Shown: positions 48,507 through 56,438, numbered from the stretch's first letter. The stretch: 64,000 nt of DNA from Eubacterium limosum (GCF_000807675.2 NZ_CP019962.1:2542001-2606000), one strand, 5' to 3'. The notes: generated by a model from the sequence alone, not told the origin. Numbers and translations are program-made.

Positions 48507-49812
48507 TTACTCAATGCTTTCCAAAGTTTTGGGATCAAGCATCCCATCCTTACTGCCGATAACGTTGTTCTTTTCGCCCAGCTTCAGCTTGGCGGTCACC
48601 AGGGATACAATGAGCCCGATGACACTCCAGACGATGATCCAGATAAAAATACTGTTGTAGCCCGATACCTTGTCCGCGTCCAGCCAGCTTCCCATCATGG
48701 TGTACATGAAAGACTCCGGCGCGTAGGCAAAGACCGAGATAATGCCCATGGCCACGCCTGTCATGGAGACCGGAATGCCCGCCTCGCCCATGACCGCGTA
48801 GGAAATCCCGCGGGTGGCGCAGAAGAAGGCTGTGGCCAGACAGGTGGTGACAATGCCAAAGGCCAGCGTGGTGGGGGTGATCATAATGGAGATGGTGGCC
48901 GCAATGCCCAGGACAAAGTAGACTGCCAGCACCTTGGCCCGGGAGGCGAATTTATCAGCCACCAGCCCGCCGATAATGGTCGCCACCGCGGCGATCACGT
49001 AGTTCCTTGTAATGGCAAGCAAGCCCTGACGCCACCGCGTCCGACACGCCGATAATATCCGCGCAGTAGGGGCCAAAGTAGGCCACCGCTGCCGCAAAGG
49101 CCATATAAGCCGAAGCCACGATCAGGGTGGTGAGCCAGGTGCCCGGCACCTTCAGCACCTCGACGAACCGGCGCAGGTTCACCGGTTCGTCGGTGGCGGT
49201 GTTGGCCCCCGGGAAGGTGAACAGAATGAGCAGCGCAAAGGCAATATACAGCCCTGCGATAAAGAACAGCAGTACCCGGATGCCCGCGACGCCGTCCACA
49301 AAGGCGCCGATAATGGCCAGGCCGGCAAAGCCCACCAGCGCGTTGGCGCCCCACTTAATGCCCTCGCTGAGACCGAACATCTTGCCCTGTTCTTCCTCGC
49401 TGCCCAGCAGCCGCACATACTTAAGCATGGCGGACCAGAAAGTAAAGATGGAAAAGATGCCGTAGCCAAAGAAAATAATGAGCAGGCAAATGTAGGATGG
49501 GAAAAAGCCGAACCAGATGGTCAGGCCCCCCAGCCCTAAAAACGAAATGACCAGCAGGGTCTTGGTGTTTACCTTATCCGCAATAAAGCCGGAGGGCAGG
49601 TAAAAAATCAGGTTGGCAATGCCGTTGACGGACCCCAGCATGCCGTACTCGGCGTTGGTCAGCCCCAGCGCCGCAATCAATTGGTTGTAATACAGGTTTC
49701 TCACGCCGATACAGGCAAAGAACACAATCCCCGACGCAATGCTGATCATCAGCAGAGCGTACATGCGTTTCCCCTTGGATAGGTTCAATCGGCCGTTTAC
49801 TAAATCTGCCAT
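48507..49812 (-). pseudogene. MFS transporter, frameshifted by a 4-bp duplication
   Basis: The N-terminal ~265 residues (MADLVNGRLNLSKGKRMYALLMI... to ...IIGVSDAVASG) and the C-terminal ~175 residues (AITRNYVIAAVATIIGGLVADKF... to ...KTLESIE) lie in different frames. The break coincides with a duplicated tetranucleotide, GCAA GCAA on the plus strand at 49015-49022. Removing one copy restores SGLAITRNY and an intact twelve-helix MFS protein of about 433 residues. It may be a true pseudogene, a reversible slipped-strand event, or a sequencing error. AGAGGAG precedes the start. It is the first gene of the sigma-54 operon. Confidence 0.85.
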
Positions 49813-49858
49813 CGTGTAGTCTCCTCTCTCTTCTCGATGTTTGATGCTTTTTATTAAC

Positions 49859-49873
49859 GCAAGGACCGTGCCA
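49859..49873 (-). promoter_or_regulatory. Sigma-54 (-24/-12) promoter
   Basis: On the minus strand TGGCACG-GTCC-TTGC, a perfect match to the RpoN consensus core with the right spacing. It faces the MFS-mttB genes; the start codon is about 47 bases away. Confidence 0.88.
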
Positions 49874-49934
49874 AAATGAAATGACGCAGTCAGGCGGTTT
49901 CGGCGGCGGGTACCGTCAAAAAGTGATTCATTAT

Positions 49935-49958
49935 GATTCGGAAAAGTCATTTTGAATC
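49935..49958. promoter_or_regulatory. Candidate enhancer for sigma-54 activator
   Basis: Imperfect inverted repeat GATTC-N14-GAATC with AAAA/TTTT inner pairing, about 65-85 bases upstream of the -24 element, a typical distance for an enhancer-binding protein site. Confidence 0.4.
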
Positions 49959-50031
49959 GCGTGTGACCCCGGGCGTTTTTTCCGGATATATAAGCGTACC
50001 CCAAAAGCGGGACAGAAAGCGAGGTTCGAAA

Positions 50032-50256
50032 ATGGCAGTTGTAAAGTACACAAAGGCAGTGGCCCTGAAGGTGGTCTCCAATTACGGAGAACAAAAAGGA
50101 AAGATTGTGAAAAAGACGAAAACCTATGGCGACGTCAAGCCTGCCGCCACCGATGAGGCGCTCTACGCGACCTATAAGCACATCAAGGGGCTCCAGGAGC
50201 CCATCGGGGAAGGCTGTATGCGGGTCACCACTGATGATCTGGTAGAAAACGCGTAA
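50032..50256 (+). CDS. DUF1659-like small protein
   Basis: 74 residues, MAVVKYTKAVALKVVSNYGEQKGKIVKKTKTYGDVKPAATDEALYATYKHIKGLQ.... Its size, its pairing with a DUF2922 protein 32 bases downstream and the strand-rich basic N-terminus fit the DUF1659 family of short Firmicute proteins. Function unknown. The in-frame upstream extension has no ribosome site and would overlap the sigma-54 enhancer region. Confidence 0.7.
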   Translation: MAVVKYTKAVALKVVSNYGEQKGKIVKKTKTYGDVKPAATDEALYATYKHIKGLQEPIGEGCMRVTTDDLVENA

Positions 50257-50288
50257 GCATTTAATTCAGGAAAGAGAGGAGAAAACAA

Positions 50289-50525
50289 ATGGAAGCAGAG
50301 ACAAGTAAGGATTTGGTATTGTATTTTGAACGCAGTGATGGCAAGAGCTACAGCGTGAGCATTCCGGATTACCTGGAGGGCATCACCGACGAACAGATCA
50401 AGGCAGGGGCCCAGGGCATTTTGGCCGAGGGCGTTTTTGAGCCCGATGGCTTTGCGCTGGTCAAGGCCACAAACGCCGTCAGAATCGACACCACAAAAAC
50501 CGAAGTGCCCCTGGAGACCGAATAG
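50289..50525 (+). CDS. DUF2922 domain-containing protein
   Basis: 78 residues, with LVLYFERSDGKSYSVSIPDYLEGITDEQIKAGAQGILAEGVF, the DUF2922 pattern. Function unknown. AGAGAGGAG lies before the start. It forms a two-gene unit with the DUF1659-like gene and is followed by a strong terminator. Confidence 0.8.
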   Translation: MEAETSKDLVLYFERSDGKSYSVSIPDYLEGITDEQIKAGAQGILAEGVFEPDGFALVKATNAVRIDTTKTEVPLETE

Positions 50526-50548
50526 GCAAAGGGCATCCCAGGTGTTTT

Positions 50549-50579
50549 AACAGGCAGGCAGAAAACAGCCTGCCTGTTT
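50549..50579 (+). terminator. Terminator after DUF2922 gene
   Basis: Perfect 11-bp stem AACAGGCAGGC/GCCTGCCTGTT with an 8-base loop followed by T residues. Confidence 0.88.
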
Positions 50580-50604
50580 GCGTGTCAGAAAACTGGCACA
50601 GTCC

Positions 50605-50795
50605 GAGACTCCGCCTTTTATCCAGATAAGAAAAAAGGTCCAGGCGCTGCGGGTGACGGCCGGGAATCGTGACGTACGTTCTGCACAGCCGGACATTGGC
50701 TAGATAAAGTGTTCCACTTTAGTGAAGAAAATATTAATGTGAATGCAGTGCCCGCAGGACGCTTTTTTCTTCCTTAGGTAAAAGGCTTCATCTCT
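50605..50795 (+). repeat. Divergent single copy of the 245-bp repeat
   Basis: This otherwise gene-free stretch aligns along its length with the tandem units at 4271-5001. Matching blocks, in order, are ATCCAGA, CCAGGCG, ACGGCC-GGAAT, AGCCGGACA-TGG, CCCGCAGG, CTTTTTTC and CTTAGGTAAAAGGC. Block order is conserved and spacing nearly so; the palindrome at the unit end is missing. Substitutions exceed those within the tandem array, so this is an older or differently evolving copy. The rest up to the next gene (50796-50911) shows nothing I can name. Confidence 0.75.
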
Positions 50796-50911
50796 TGGTT
50801 TTCTGACCGCTTGCCCGTTTTTATTGTAGGGAACCACGCCCTATGGTCAAGCTGAGCGGGTATGGTTCCGAGTCATTGGATGTACCTTAGAGTAGATTAA
50901 AAGGAGAGCAT

Positions 50912-51460
50912 ATGAAATATAAAAAGACAGCCCTGTGGATTTTTCTGGCGGCCGGGAGCGCCGGCCTGGTATTCATCTTTGGCGCAGTGCCGGGGGAGAG
51001 CGCTGTACCGCCGCAGACAGAGATCGCCCAGCCAGCGCCGGAGCAGACTGGGCCGGAGCCTGAACTCCCACAGCCGGAGCCTGAGAGCGCTGAACCCGAA
51101 TCCGGGCCAGCGGCGATTGCGCCAGAAATGGCCAGCGCTCATTTCGAGATGGCAGAATACCGGTGTGATTGTGCCGGCCTTTGTGACGGCTGGCCGGCCC
51201 GGATGAACCCAGTGCTGCTCGACAGAATCGAGGCCCTGCGTGAGTACTATGGGCTTCCGGTTGTTATCACCTCCGGCGTGCGGTGCGAGGACCGCAACAC
51301 CGAGGTGGGCGGCGTGGCCTGGTCCTTCCACAAGCGCGGCGACGCCGCGGACCTGTACTGCCCGGGTGTGGCCGTGGGGGATCTGGCCCAGACTGCCAAA
51401 GATCTGGGCATGAACGTTCTACCCTATTACGCGAGCGGCTATATTCATGTAGAGGTGTAA
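50912..51460 (+). CDS. Secreted M15-type D-Ala-D-Ala carboxypeptidase-like protein
   Basis: 182 residues. An N-terminal hydrophobic signal/anchor (about 6-28) is followed by a Pro/Glu/Gln-rich linker (about 30-65, repeated PEPE units). The peptidase domain of the M15 type (about 68-182) reads HFEMAEYRCDCAGLCDG...LREYYGLPVVITSGVRCEDRNTEVGG, with zinc motif FHKRGDAAD and terminal YIHVEV. It probably trims peptidoglycan peptides outside the membrane. AGGAG precedes the start. Confidence 0.85.
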   Translation: MKYKKTALWIFLAAGSAGLVFIFGAVPGESAVPPQTEIAQPAPEQTGPEPELPQPEPESAEPESGPAAIAPEMASAHFEMAEYRCDCAGLCDGWPARMNPVLLDRIEALREYYGLPVVITSGVRCEDRNTEVGGVAWSFHKRGDAADLYCPGVAVGDLAQTAKDLGMNVLPYYASGYIHVEV

Positions 51461-51517
51461 AAAGGCAGCATAAAGGAAATTGTGATAAAATATTCGACAA
51501 AGATCGAGGTGCAAAAA

Positions 51518-52042
51518 ATGAAAAATAAGATTTCAATCCGAGGGCTTACGGCTGCCGCCGCCGTTGCTGCTGTTCTGTTTTTGTTCGCCGGCTGCCAGGC
51601 AGAAGCGCCGGCGCAGCAGACGGAAGCGACAGCCGAGCAGCAGACAGAAGCCGCAGTGCCCAGCGCCAGGCGAATCACCCCTGGTGAAGTGCTGAGCCAG
51701 ATTTATCACGCGGAATTTGAGGGCCAGGAGGGCATGAGCCGTGACTGGATTAGCGACGCCAAGGGAAATGAACATCTCCTCCTCAGGGAATCCACCGATG
51801 ACGAAGGACGCCTGGTGCGCCTGATGCTGGTCTATGACCGGAAGTCTCAGAACGACGCCTGCGACCTGGCGGTTCTTGAGCAGGTTACCTACGAGCAGAG
51901 AGGGGAGGAGTGCCACGCGGTGGACACATCCATCCTTGACATGTACGCAGTGGTCCAAGATACCGGGGAGGTCATCGCCTCGGGCAAGACAGACTGGGGC
52001 GATATTGGAAGCAAGGCCTATCAGGCCGCGACGGGAGAGTAG
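51518..52042 (+). CDS. Lipoprotein, hypothetical
   Basis: 174 residues. The lipobox LFAGC puts the lipidated Cys at residue 26, after a basic N-region (MKNKISIRG) and hydrophobic core. A Gln/Glu/Ala-rich linker follows (AEAPAQQTEATAEQQTEAAV), then a soluble domain of unknown function containing WISDAKGNEHLLLRESTDDEGRLVRLMLVYD. GAGGTG precedes the start; an ATG twelve codons upstream is less likely because it would displace the signal. It ends at a convergent palindrome. Confidence 0.8.
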   Translation: MKNKISIRGLTAAAAVAAVLFLFAGCQAEAPAQQTEATAEQQTEAAVPSARRITPGEVLSQIYHAEFEGQEGMSRDWISDAKGNEHLLLRESTDDEGRLVRLMLVYDRKSQNDACDLAVLEQVTYEQRGEECHAVDTSILDMYAVVQDTGEVIASGKTDWGDIGSKAYQAATGE

Positions 52043-52077
52043 GCGCCCGATAAATAACGAATCATTCATAAAAAACC

Positions 52078-52102
52078 AACCCGTATCGCTGTGATACGGG
52101 TT
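52078..52102. repeat. Dispersed palindrome copy 14, convergent
   Basis: AACCCGTATCG-CTG-TGATACGGGTT followed by GGTTTTTT, between convergent lipoprotein and Tim44-like genes. One core base differs (TGATAC). Confidence 0.88.
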
Positions 52103-52108
52103 GGTTTT

Positions 52109-52885
52109 TTATTGGCCTTCATATTCGTCCTTTTGATAGATTCTGTCGAGAATCCACCGGGTATTGTCCGCGTTTCGGATAAAACACCAGTATTCGACAA
52201 AGGGGCGGGAGAAGTAGCTGCCTGAGATAAAACGGCCGGTGGTGCTGTCGGCGGTGTAATCCTCCATTTTACCGTGTATATGGCAGCACAGGCAGGCTGT
52301 TTTCCGGTCTCCGGGAATTTTGTACCCGGCCGATACCGGTGTGGCGTAGAGGAGGCGGATATTGCGCAGGACATTGCGCTCGTTTCTCTGGGCCATCCAG
52401 TTCAGCTTTGTCTGAAAGGTGTTGTAAAGGGAATCGCTGAGGTAATATCGGGCGTCCTCCAGGCGGTTGTCGGTCCAGGCCTGCTGGATCGCCAGGTAGG
52501 CCTCACGAATCTGGTCCTTCATCTCAGCGCTGTCCCAGAGGCTGTCATTTTGGGCCGCGGCCCTAAGCCATTTTTTTGTCTCTTTCTTCTGAGCGCCGGG
52601 CGGGCTGTATCTGAAGGATCTGGCAGTGGCAATGGTGGCAAAAACCATGACCAGGCTGCCTGCTCCCGCTACGGTGCCGGCTGGCGAGCCGCTGTGGTAG
52701 GGCCTGTAAAAGCGGCGCGGACCCGGGGTACTGCCAGAGCTGTGACTGCCGCTGCTGTGACCGCCGCTCCCGCCACCCCCGCCTCCACCACCGCCACCGC
52801 CGCCACCAGCCCGGGCAAAGGCGGCGGGAGACAGAACAGCCAGCAGAAACAGGAGGGTGAGTAATGAAATGAGGACTCTTTTCAT
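52109..52885 (-). CDS. Tim44-like domain protein, glycine-rich, exported
   Basis: 258 residues. A signal peptide (RVLISLLTLLFLLAVLSPAAFA) is followed by a poly-glycine run of thirteen residues, Ser/His repeats, and a possible second hydrophobic segment (AGTVAGAGSLVMVFATIATA). The C-terminal half (about 105-250) is a Tim44-like domain: KKWLRAAAQNDSLWDSAEMKDQIREAYLAIQQAWTDNRLEDARYYLSDSLYNTFQTKLNWM. Related membrane-associated proteins exist in many Firmicutes with unclear function. CCHIH may bind metal. The coding strand is GGT/GGC-rich in the glycine tract. Confidence 0.82.
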   Translation of the reverse strand: MKRVLISLLTLLFLLAVLSPAAFARAGGGGGGGGGGGGGSGGHSSGSHSSGSTPGPRRFYRPYHSGSPAGTVAGAGSLVMVFATIATARSFRYSPPGAQKKETKKWLRAAAQNDSLWDSAEMKDQIREAYLAIQQAWTDNRLEDARYYLSDSLYNTFQTKLNWMAQRNERNVLRNIRLLYATPVSAGYKIPGDRKTACLCCHIHGKMEDYTADSTTGRFISGSYFSRPFVEYWCFIRNADNTRWILDRIYQKDEYEGQ

Positions 52886-52960
52886 AACAATCTCCTTGAA
52901 AATAAAATATACTTACTTATAATATAACGCATATTATAACAAAAATGTGCTTCAATAAAA

Positions 52961-52991
52961 AGCAGCCCGTATCGCCGCGATACGGGCTGCT
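52961..52991. repeat. Dispersed palindrome copy 15, long-arm variant
   Basis: AGCAGCCCGTATCG-CCG-CGATACGGGCTGCT: arms of 14 bp with compensated changes, and TTTTT on the right and poly-A on the left. It lies at the 3' end of the minus-strand kinase-like genes. Confidence 0.9.
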
Positions 52992-52994
52992 TTT

Positions 52995-54230
52995 TTATTG
53001 TTGTCCGATGCCTGCGCAGCAGCGCAGGAACGCGTTAAACTCGTCGATATTGTGGAAGGTGTCGGTCATGAGCAGGGTGTACTCTGCAATCTCAAGGGAG
53101 CGCTTCTGGATAAAGCCGAGCTCGCGCTTTTCAATACGCTTGAGGTCGCAGGTCAGGGCCATGTCGGAGGAGATGCGGGTAATCAGGCTGATCACCGCGT
53201 ACTGCAGGGCGTCCTGGAAGATGCTGTCACAGACGTCCTGACAGCTCAGCACCTTCAGGCGGTAGCTGACCCTTTGGTTTTCTGCCCAGAGCTTTTCCAT
53301 GGTGCATTCAAAGCTGTGGTACATGTCCGCCATAAAATCCAGGTCATAGGACTGCATGGCCAGACGCTTGTCCTCAGGCAAAGCCGTATAGCCCAGCCAG
53401 GACACATAGTTGATGATCATGCTGCCGGTCAGGCGGCCGATGTCAATGGCCTTTGGCCCGTAGCCGGAAAACTCAGTGTCGATGATCTTAACCTTACCTG
53501 GCCCCACCATGATGTTGGAGCTGTGGAGGTCGTTGTGGATCAGGCACTCGTCATTATTCAGGTATTTATAGCCCAGGGCGTGGACGCGCGCCCTGATTTT
53601 TTCATTCGACAGGATACGCTGCCGGGTTTCTTCGGCCTCGGGCTCCAGTGGTTTTTCGGCACAGAGCAGAACATTGTTCACAAAGAGGAGGTCGTAAAGC
53701 CGCTTGGATTCGTCGTTGTAGAAAAAGTGCTTCACGCCCTCAAGCTTGCGCCCGGTCATCAGAAGGTCCGAGGTGTGGAAGAACAGCAGGGCCAGAAAAA
53801 TCCCCATTTTTTTGCCCACATCAGGGTAAGTGACGCCCGCGGTCAGCTCGAAGCGCAGCAGCTCCAGATCCATGAGGTCCTCCATGACAATGACGCCCGC
53901 GGCCTCGTCAAAAAGGTAGATGTCCGGGGCGATATCCTCGTAGAGGGTTCCCATAAAGGTGAGTACTGCAATCTCGGTGCGCAGGCGCTCCATAAGCACC
54001 GGGTGGTCGCCGCCGTCGGCCTCCTTAAAGGCGCGGATGTAAGGCAGCAGCTGCTTGACCACAACGGAGCAGTTGGTGTTCAGGTCTCTGACCGCAAAGA
54101 TCAGGTTGACATAGCCCTCGATGTTCTGGATCTCCTCGTGGAGGTCGATGACGTTGAGGAGGGCGTTTTCGGGGAAGATTTTCTTCTGGATCAGATAGTC
54201 TTTAATGGTGTCTCGGTTCAGAGGTTCCAT
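52995..54230 (-). CDS. Aminoglycoside phosphotransferase-fold small-molecule kinase (2)
   Basis: 411 residues with the APH/choline-kinase fold. The catalytic loop is CLIHNDLHSSNIMV and the metal-binding DxD-equivalent is KVKIIDTEFSGYGPKAIDIGRL, most like methylthioribose kinase (HxDLHxxNI; IDxEFxxYGPxxxDIG). The N-terminal lobe has FAVRDLNTNCSVVVKQLLPYIRA (Lys for ATP) and VIVMEDLMDLELLR (hinge). It starts 2 bases after the preceding paralogue's stop. Substrate unknown; neighbouring EutP and EutS suggest an aldehyde- or amino-alcohol-related pathway. Confidence 0.82.
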   Translation of the reverse strand: MEPLNRDTIKDYLIQKKIFPENALLNVIDLHEEIQNIEGYVNLIFAVRDLNTNCSVVVKQLLPYIRAFKEADGGDHPVLMERLRTEIAVLTFMGTLYEDIAPDIYLFDEAAGVIVMEDLMDLELLRFELTAGVTYPDVGKKMGIFLALLFFHTSDLLMTGRKLEGVKHFFYNDESKRLYDLLFVNNVLLCAEKPLEPEAEETRQRILSNEKIRARVHALGYKYLNNDECLIHNDLHSSNIMVGPGKVKIIDTEFSGYGPKAIDIGRLTGSMIINYVSWLGYTALPEDKRLAMQSYDLDFMADMYHSFECTMEKLWAENQRVSYRLKVLSCQDVCDSIFQDALQYAVISLITRISSDMALTCDLKRIEKRELGFIQKRSLEIAEYTLLMTDTFHNIDEFNAFLRCCAGIGQQ

Positions 54231-54232
54231 GG

Positions 54233-55534
54233 TTATGCCTCCTTAAAGGCTTCGGCCGGGTGCTTTCCAGCCATTTTCCGCAGGTAGTCGGTCAGGTCGG
54301 TGATTTTTCTGTAAGCGCCGCGGTTTAAAAACAGCTCGATGGTCATGAGCAGCACCAGCTGCTCGGGATAGATGCGGTCCGGTGTTTTCAGCCGCTCGAG
54401 GTCGTAGCAGATGCCGCGGTCACCGATGCGGGAGGCGGCATTCAGGGCTGTGTACAGCAGTGTATCCTGGAAATGGGTCAACAGGTAGGCGTCCACATCC
54501 AGGCTGCGGAGGCGGTAGCTGTCACTCCGGTTTTTGTCGCACAGCGCCCGGAATTCTTCCTCAAAGCACTGGTACATGGTGTTGATGGAATCCAGCAGAT
54601 AGGCTCTGAAAACAGCCTTCTCGCCCTCGGTGTGCTCATGGTCGCCGTACCAGGAGAAAAAGTTGAGGCAGAAGCTGGCAATGAGCCGTCCCCAGTCCTG
54701 GGCAATGGGCCCAAAGCCTGCGAACTCGGTGTCGATGATCTTCATGCTGTGGTCATTGACCATGATGTTGGAGGCGTGCAGATCGGTGTGGATCAGGCAC
54801 TCCTTGTCGGTCAGGAACTGGTGGCGCATCTGGCGGATCATGCTCTGAATTTTTTCGTTTTCGATGATGGCTCTGCGCAGGGGCCAGGTGGCCTCAGGCA
54901 TGTACCGGTTGTCGGATACGATGGTGCAGTCGGCAAACAAAAAGAAATCCAGGGCGGTGTATTCCGGATTCTCAAAGAACTTTTCGAGCTCCTGTTTTTT
55001 ATAGCGGGTCAGGTGCAGATCTGAGGAGTAGAAAAGGTTCCGGGCCATAAAGCGGCCGATCTTTTCGGGAAATTCAGGGTGCTCCTTCATACGGCAGTGC
55101 TCGTAGCGAAGCAGGCTGTGGTCGGTCAGGTCCTCCATGACAATGATGCCGCGGGGCTCGTCAAAAAGATAGATCTTGGGGCAGATGCCCGGGTACACCG
55201 AATCCCAGAAAATCAGGACTGAGATTTCTGAGCGGAGCCGTCCGATATCCAGGCTCCAGTCGTGCATGTACTTGCTGTTCTTGCTGCCGGCGGCTTCGTC
55301 CAGCTTGCTTCTGGGCTCGCCCACAATCTGTTTGAGCACCATGGATTTGCCGTTTTGGTCGTAAATGTGGTATATAAGGTTTACATATCCGTCAATGCTT
55401 TCCTTGATGGCGTGGAGGTCTTCCACCACGAGCTCGGCATCCTGCGGATAAAGGTCTTTATCTTTCAGATAGGCGGCCACCTGATCCTCGGTCAGATAGT
55501 CGTCGGACCAGTAAGGGATTGCTTCCTGGGACAT
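54233..55534 (-). CDS. Aminoglycoside phosphotransferase-fold small-molecule kinase (1)
   Basis: About 433 residues, paralogous to the downstream kinase. Matching motifs are ECLIHTDLHASNIMV, MKIIDTEFAGFGPIAQDWGRL, GIIVMEDLTDHSLLRYE and KSMVLKQIVGEPRSK. The two genes probably form a heteromeric pair or act on related substrates. AGGAAGTGAT precedes the chosen ATG; a longer frame runs through the palindrome upstream and is not credible. It is separated from eutP by palindrome copy 16, so transcription may be partly independent. Confidence 0.82.
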   Translation of the reverse strand: MSQEAIPYWSDDYLTEDQVAAYLKDKDLYPQDAELVVEDLHAIKESIDGYVNLIYHIYDQNGKSMVLKQIVGEPRSKLDEAAGSKNSKYMHDWSLDIGRLRSEISVLIFWDSVYPGICPKIYLFDEPRGIIVMEDLTDHSLLRYEHCRMKEHPEFPEKIGRFMARNLFYSSDLHLTRYKKQELEKFFENPEYTALDFFLFADCTIVSDNRYMPEATWPLRRAIIENEKIQSMIRQMRHQFLTDKECLIHTDLHASNIMVNDHSMKIIDTEFAGFGPIAQDWGRLIASFCLNFFSWYGDHEHTEGEKAVFRAYLLDSINTMYQCFEEEFRALCDKNRSDSYRLRSLDVDAYLLTHFQDTLLYTALNAASRIGDRGICYDLERLKTPDRIYPEQLVLLMTIELFLNRGAYRKITDLTDYLRKMAGKHPAEAFKEA

Positions 55535-55565
55535 ATCATCACTTCCTTTTATAGCGGTAATCGAA

Positions 55566-55594
55566 TCAAAGGGTATCGTGGCGATACCCTTTGA
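55566..55594. repeat. Dispersed palindrome copy 16, CAAAGGG subtype
   Basis: TCAAAGGGTATCG-TGG-CGATACCCTTTGA: the same GTATCG/CGATAC core with different outer arms, all compensated. It lies at the 3' end of eutP. Confidence 0.88.
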
Positions 55595-55610
55595 AAAACG
55601 TTGGTCTGTT

Positions 55611-56081
55611 TTATTTTTTGTTCCGGTGCTTGTCCATATAGCTGTGGATGGCTTCCTCAAGCGCCTCGATGCCCTCGCCGGTAATGGCGCTGACCTCGTA
55701 GATTTTCTTCTTGTTCACACCGGCAAAGTTCATAAAGCGGTAGCTCCTCTTCATATCAGCGTCCTCGCGGTCAATCTTGGTAATGACGCCGATGGCCGGA
55801 ATGTTAAAGGTAAAGACAAAATTGGGCGGAATGGTATTCTGGGTGTCGACGCTGGAGATCACCACAATGACCAGCCCGGCGTCGCAGGACACGTTGATGG
55901 CCTGTCTGCAAAAGAAGGGCATCTCAATAAATTCACCGGGTGTATCAATAAAATCTTCGGTGTAGGTGACCTGCTGGGTTTTGGCGTAGTGGATTTCCTG
56001 CTGGGTAAGGCGCTGCATCAGAGTTGTTTTGCCGCAGCCGATCTTGCCGACGAGCGCCACACGGTTTCGGTTACTCGCCAT
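55611..56081 (-). CDS. eutP: EutP/PduV family microcompartment-associated GTPase
   Basis: 156 residues, a small P-loop GTPase with Walker A GKIGCGKTT (12-20), a switch region TYTEDFIDTPGEFIEMPFF, and the base-recognition TKID motif (GVITKIDREDAD). EutP/PduV proteins accompany bacterial microcompartment operons; PduV locates compartments in the cell. The gene starts 3 bases after eutS. No signature enzyme or main shell protein is encoded here, so this is a satellite of a microcompartment locus elsewhere. Confidence 0.9.
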   Translation of the reverse strand: MASNRNRVALVGKIGCGKTTLMQRLTQQEIHYAKTQQVTYTEDFIDTPGEFIEMPFFCRQAINVSCDAGLVIVVISSVDTQNTIPPNFVFTFNIPAIGVITKIDREDADMKRSYRFMNFAGVNKKKIYEVSAITGEGIEALEEAIHSYMDKHRNKK

Positions 56082-56084
56082 CTT

Positions 56085-56438
56085 TTAGGAATAGGTAATT
56101 TTGGGAATATCGAAGCCCAAAACGGAATGCAGGGTGTTTAAGATTTCCTGTACAGCGGCTTTGACATCACTGACACGCCCTGTGATGACAAGGGAACCGC
56201 TGAAACGGTCGAGAAAGCCGATTTCTACCGGGGCGGCTTTGGTGCCCGCGTCGGCGGAGATAATGGCAGCCTCGCTGGGGGTGATGGTTAAAATGCCGAT
56301 GGCGTCGCAGTTTTCGTCATCGAGCCCTAATTTAATATAGACATCGCTTTTGGGTTTGGCGATAATATGCGCTAAGGTGACCTGTTTACCAGGAACGTAT
56401 TCCTGTATGGACCTTGGTGTTTTTTTCTCTTCTGACAT
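56085..56438 (-). CDS. eutS: Microcompartment shell protein, EutS/PduU type
   Basis: 117 residues, a circularly permuted BMC domain. The N-terminal extension [21 protein letters not shown] typical of EutS/PduU forms the beta-barrel cap, followed by [50 protein letters not shown]. It forms hexamers with a closed pore in the shell. It is first in a two-gene unit with eutP; an extended -10 TGCTATAAT lies upstream on the minus strand (56478-56486). Confidence 0.93.
   Translation of the reverse strand: MSEEKKTPRSIQEYVPGKQVTLAHIIAKPKSDVYIKLGLDDENCDAIGILTITPSEAAIISADAGTKAAPVEIGFLDRFSGSLVITGRVSDVKAAVQEILNTLHSVLGFDIPKITYS

Noticed and set aside
49015-49022. Programmed ribosomal frameshift in the MFS gene
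   Set aside because: No slippery heptamer, stimulatory stem or internal Shine-Dalgarno is evident, and a 4-bp duplication explains the break more simply.
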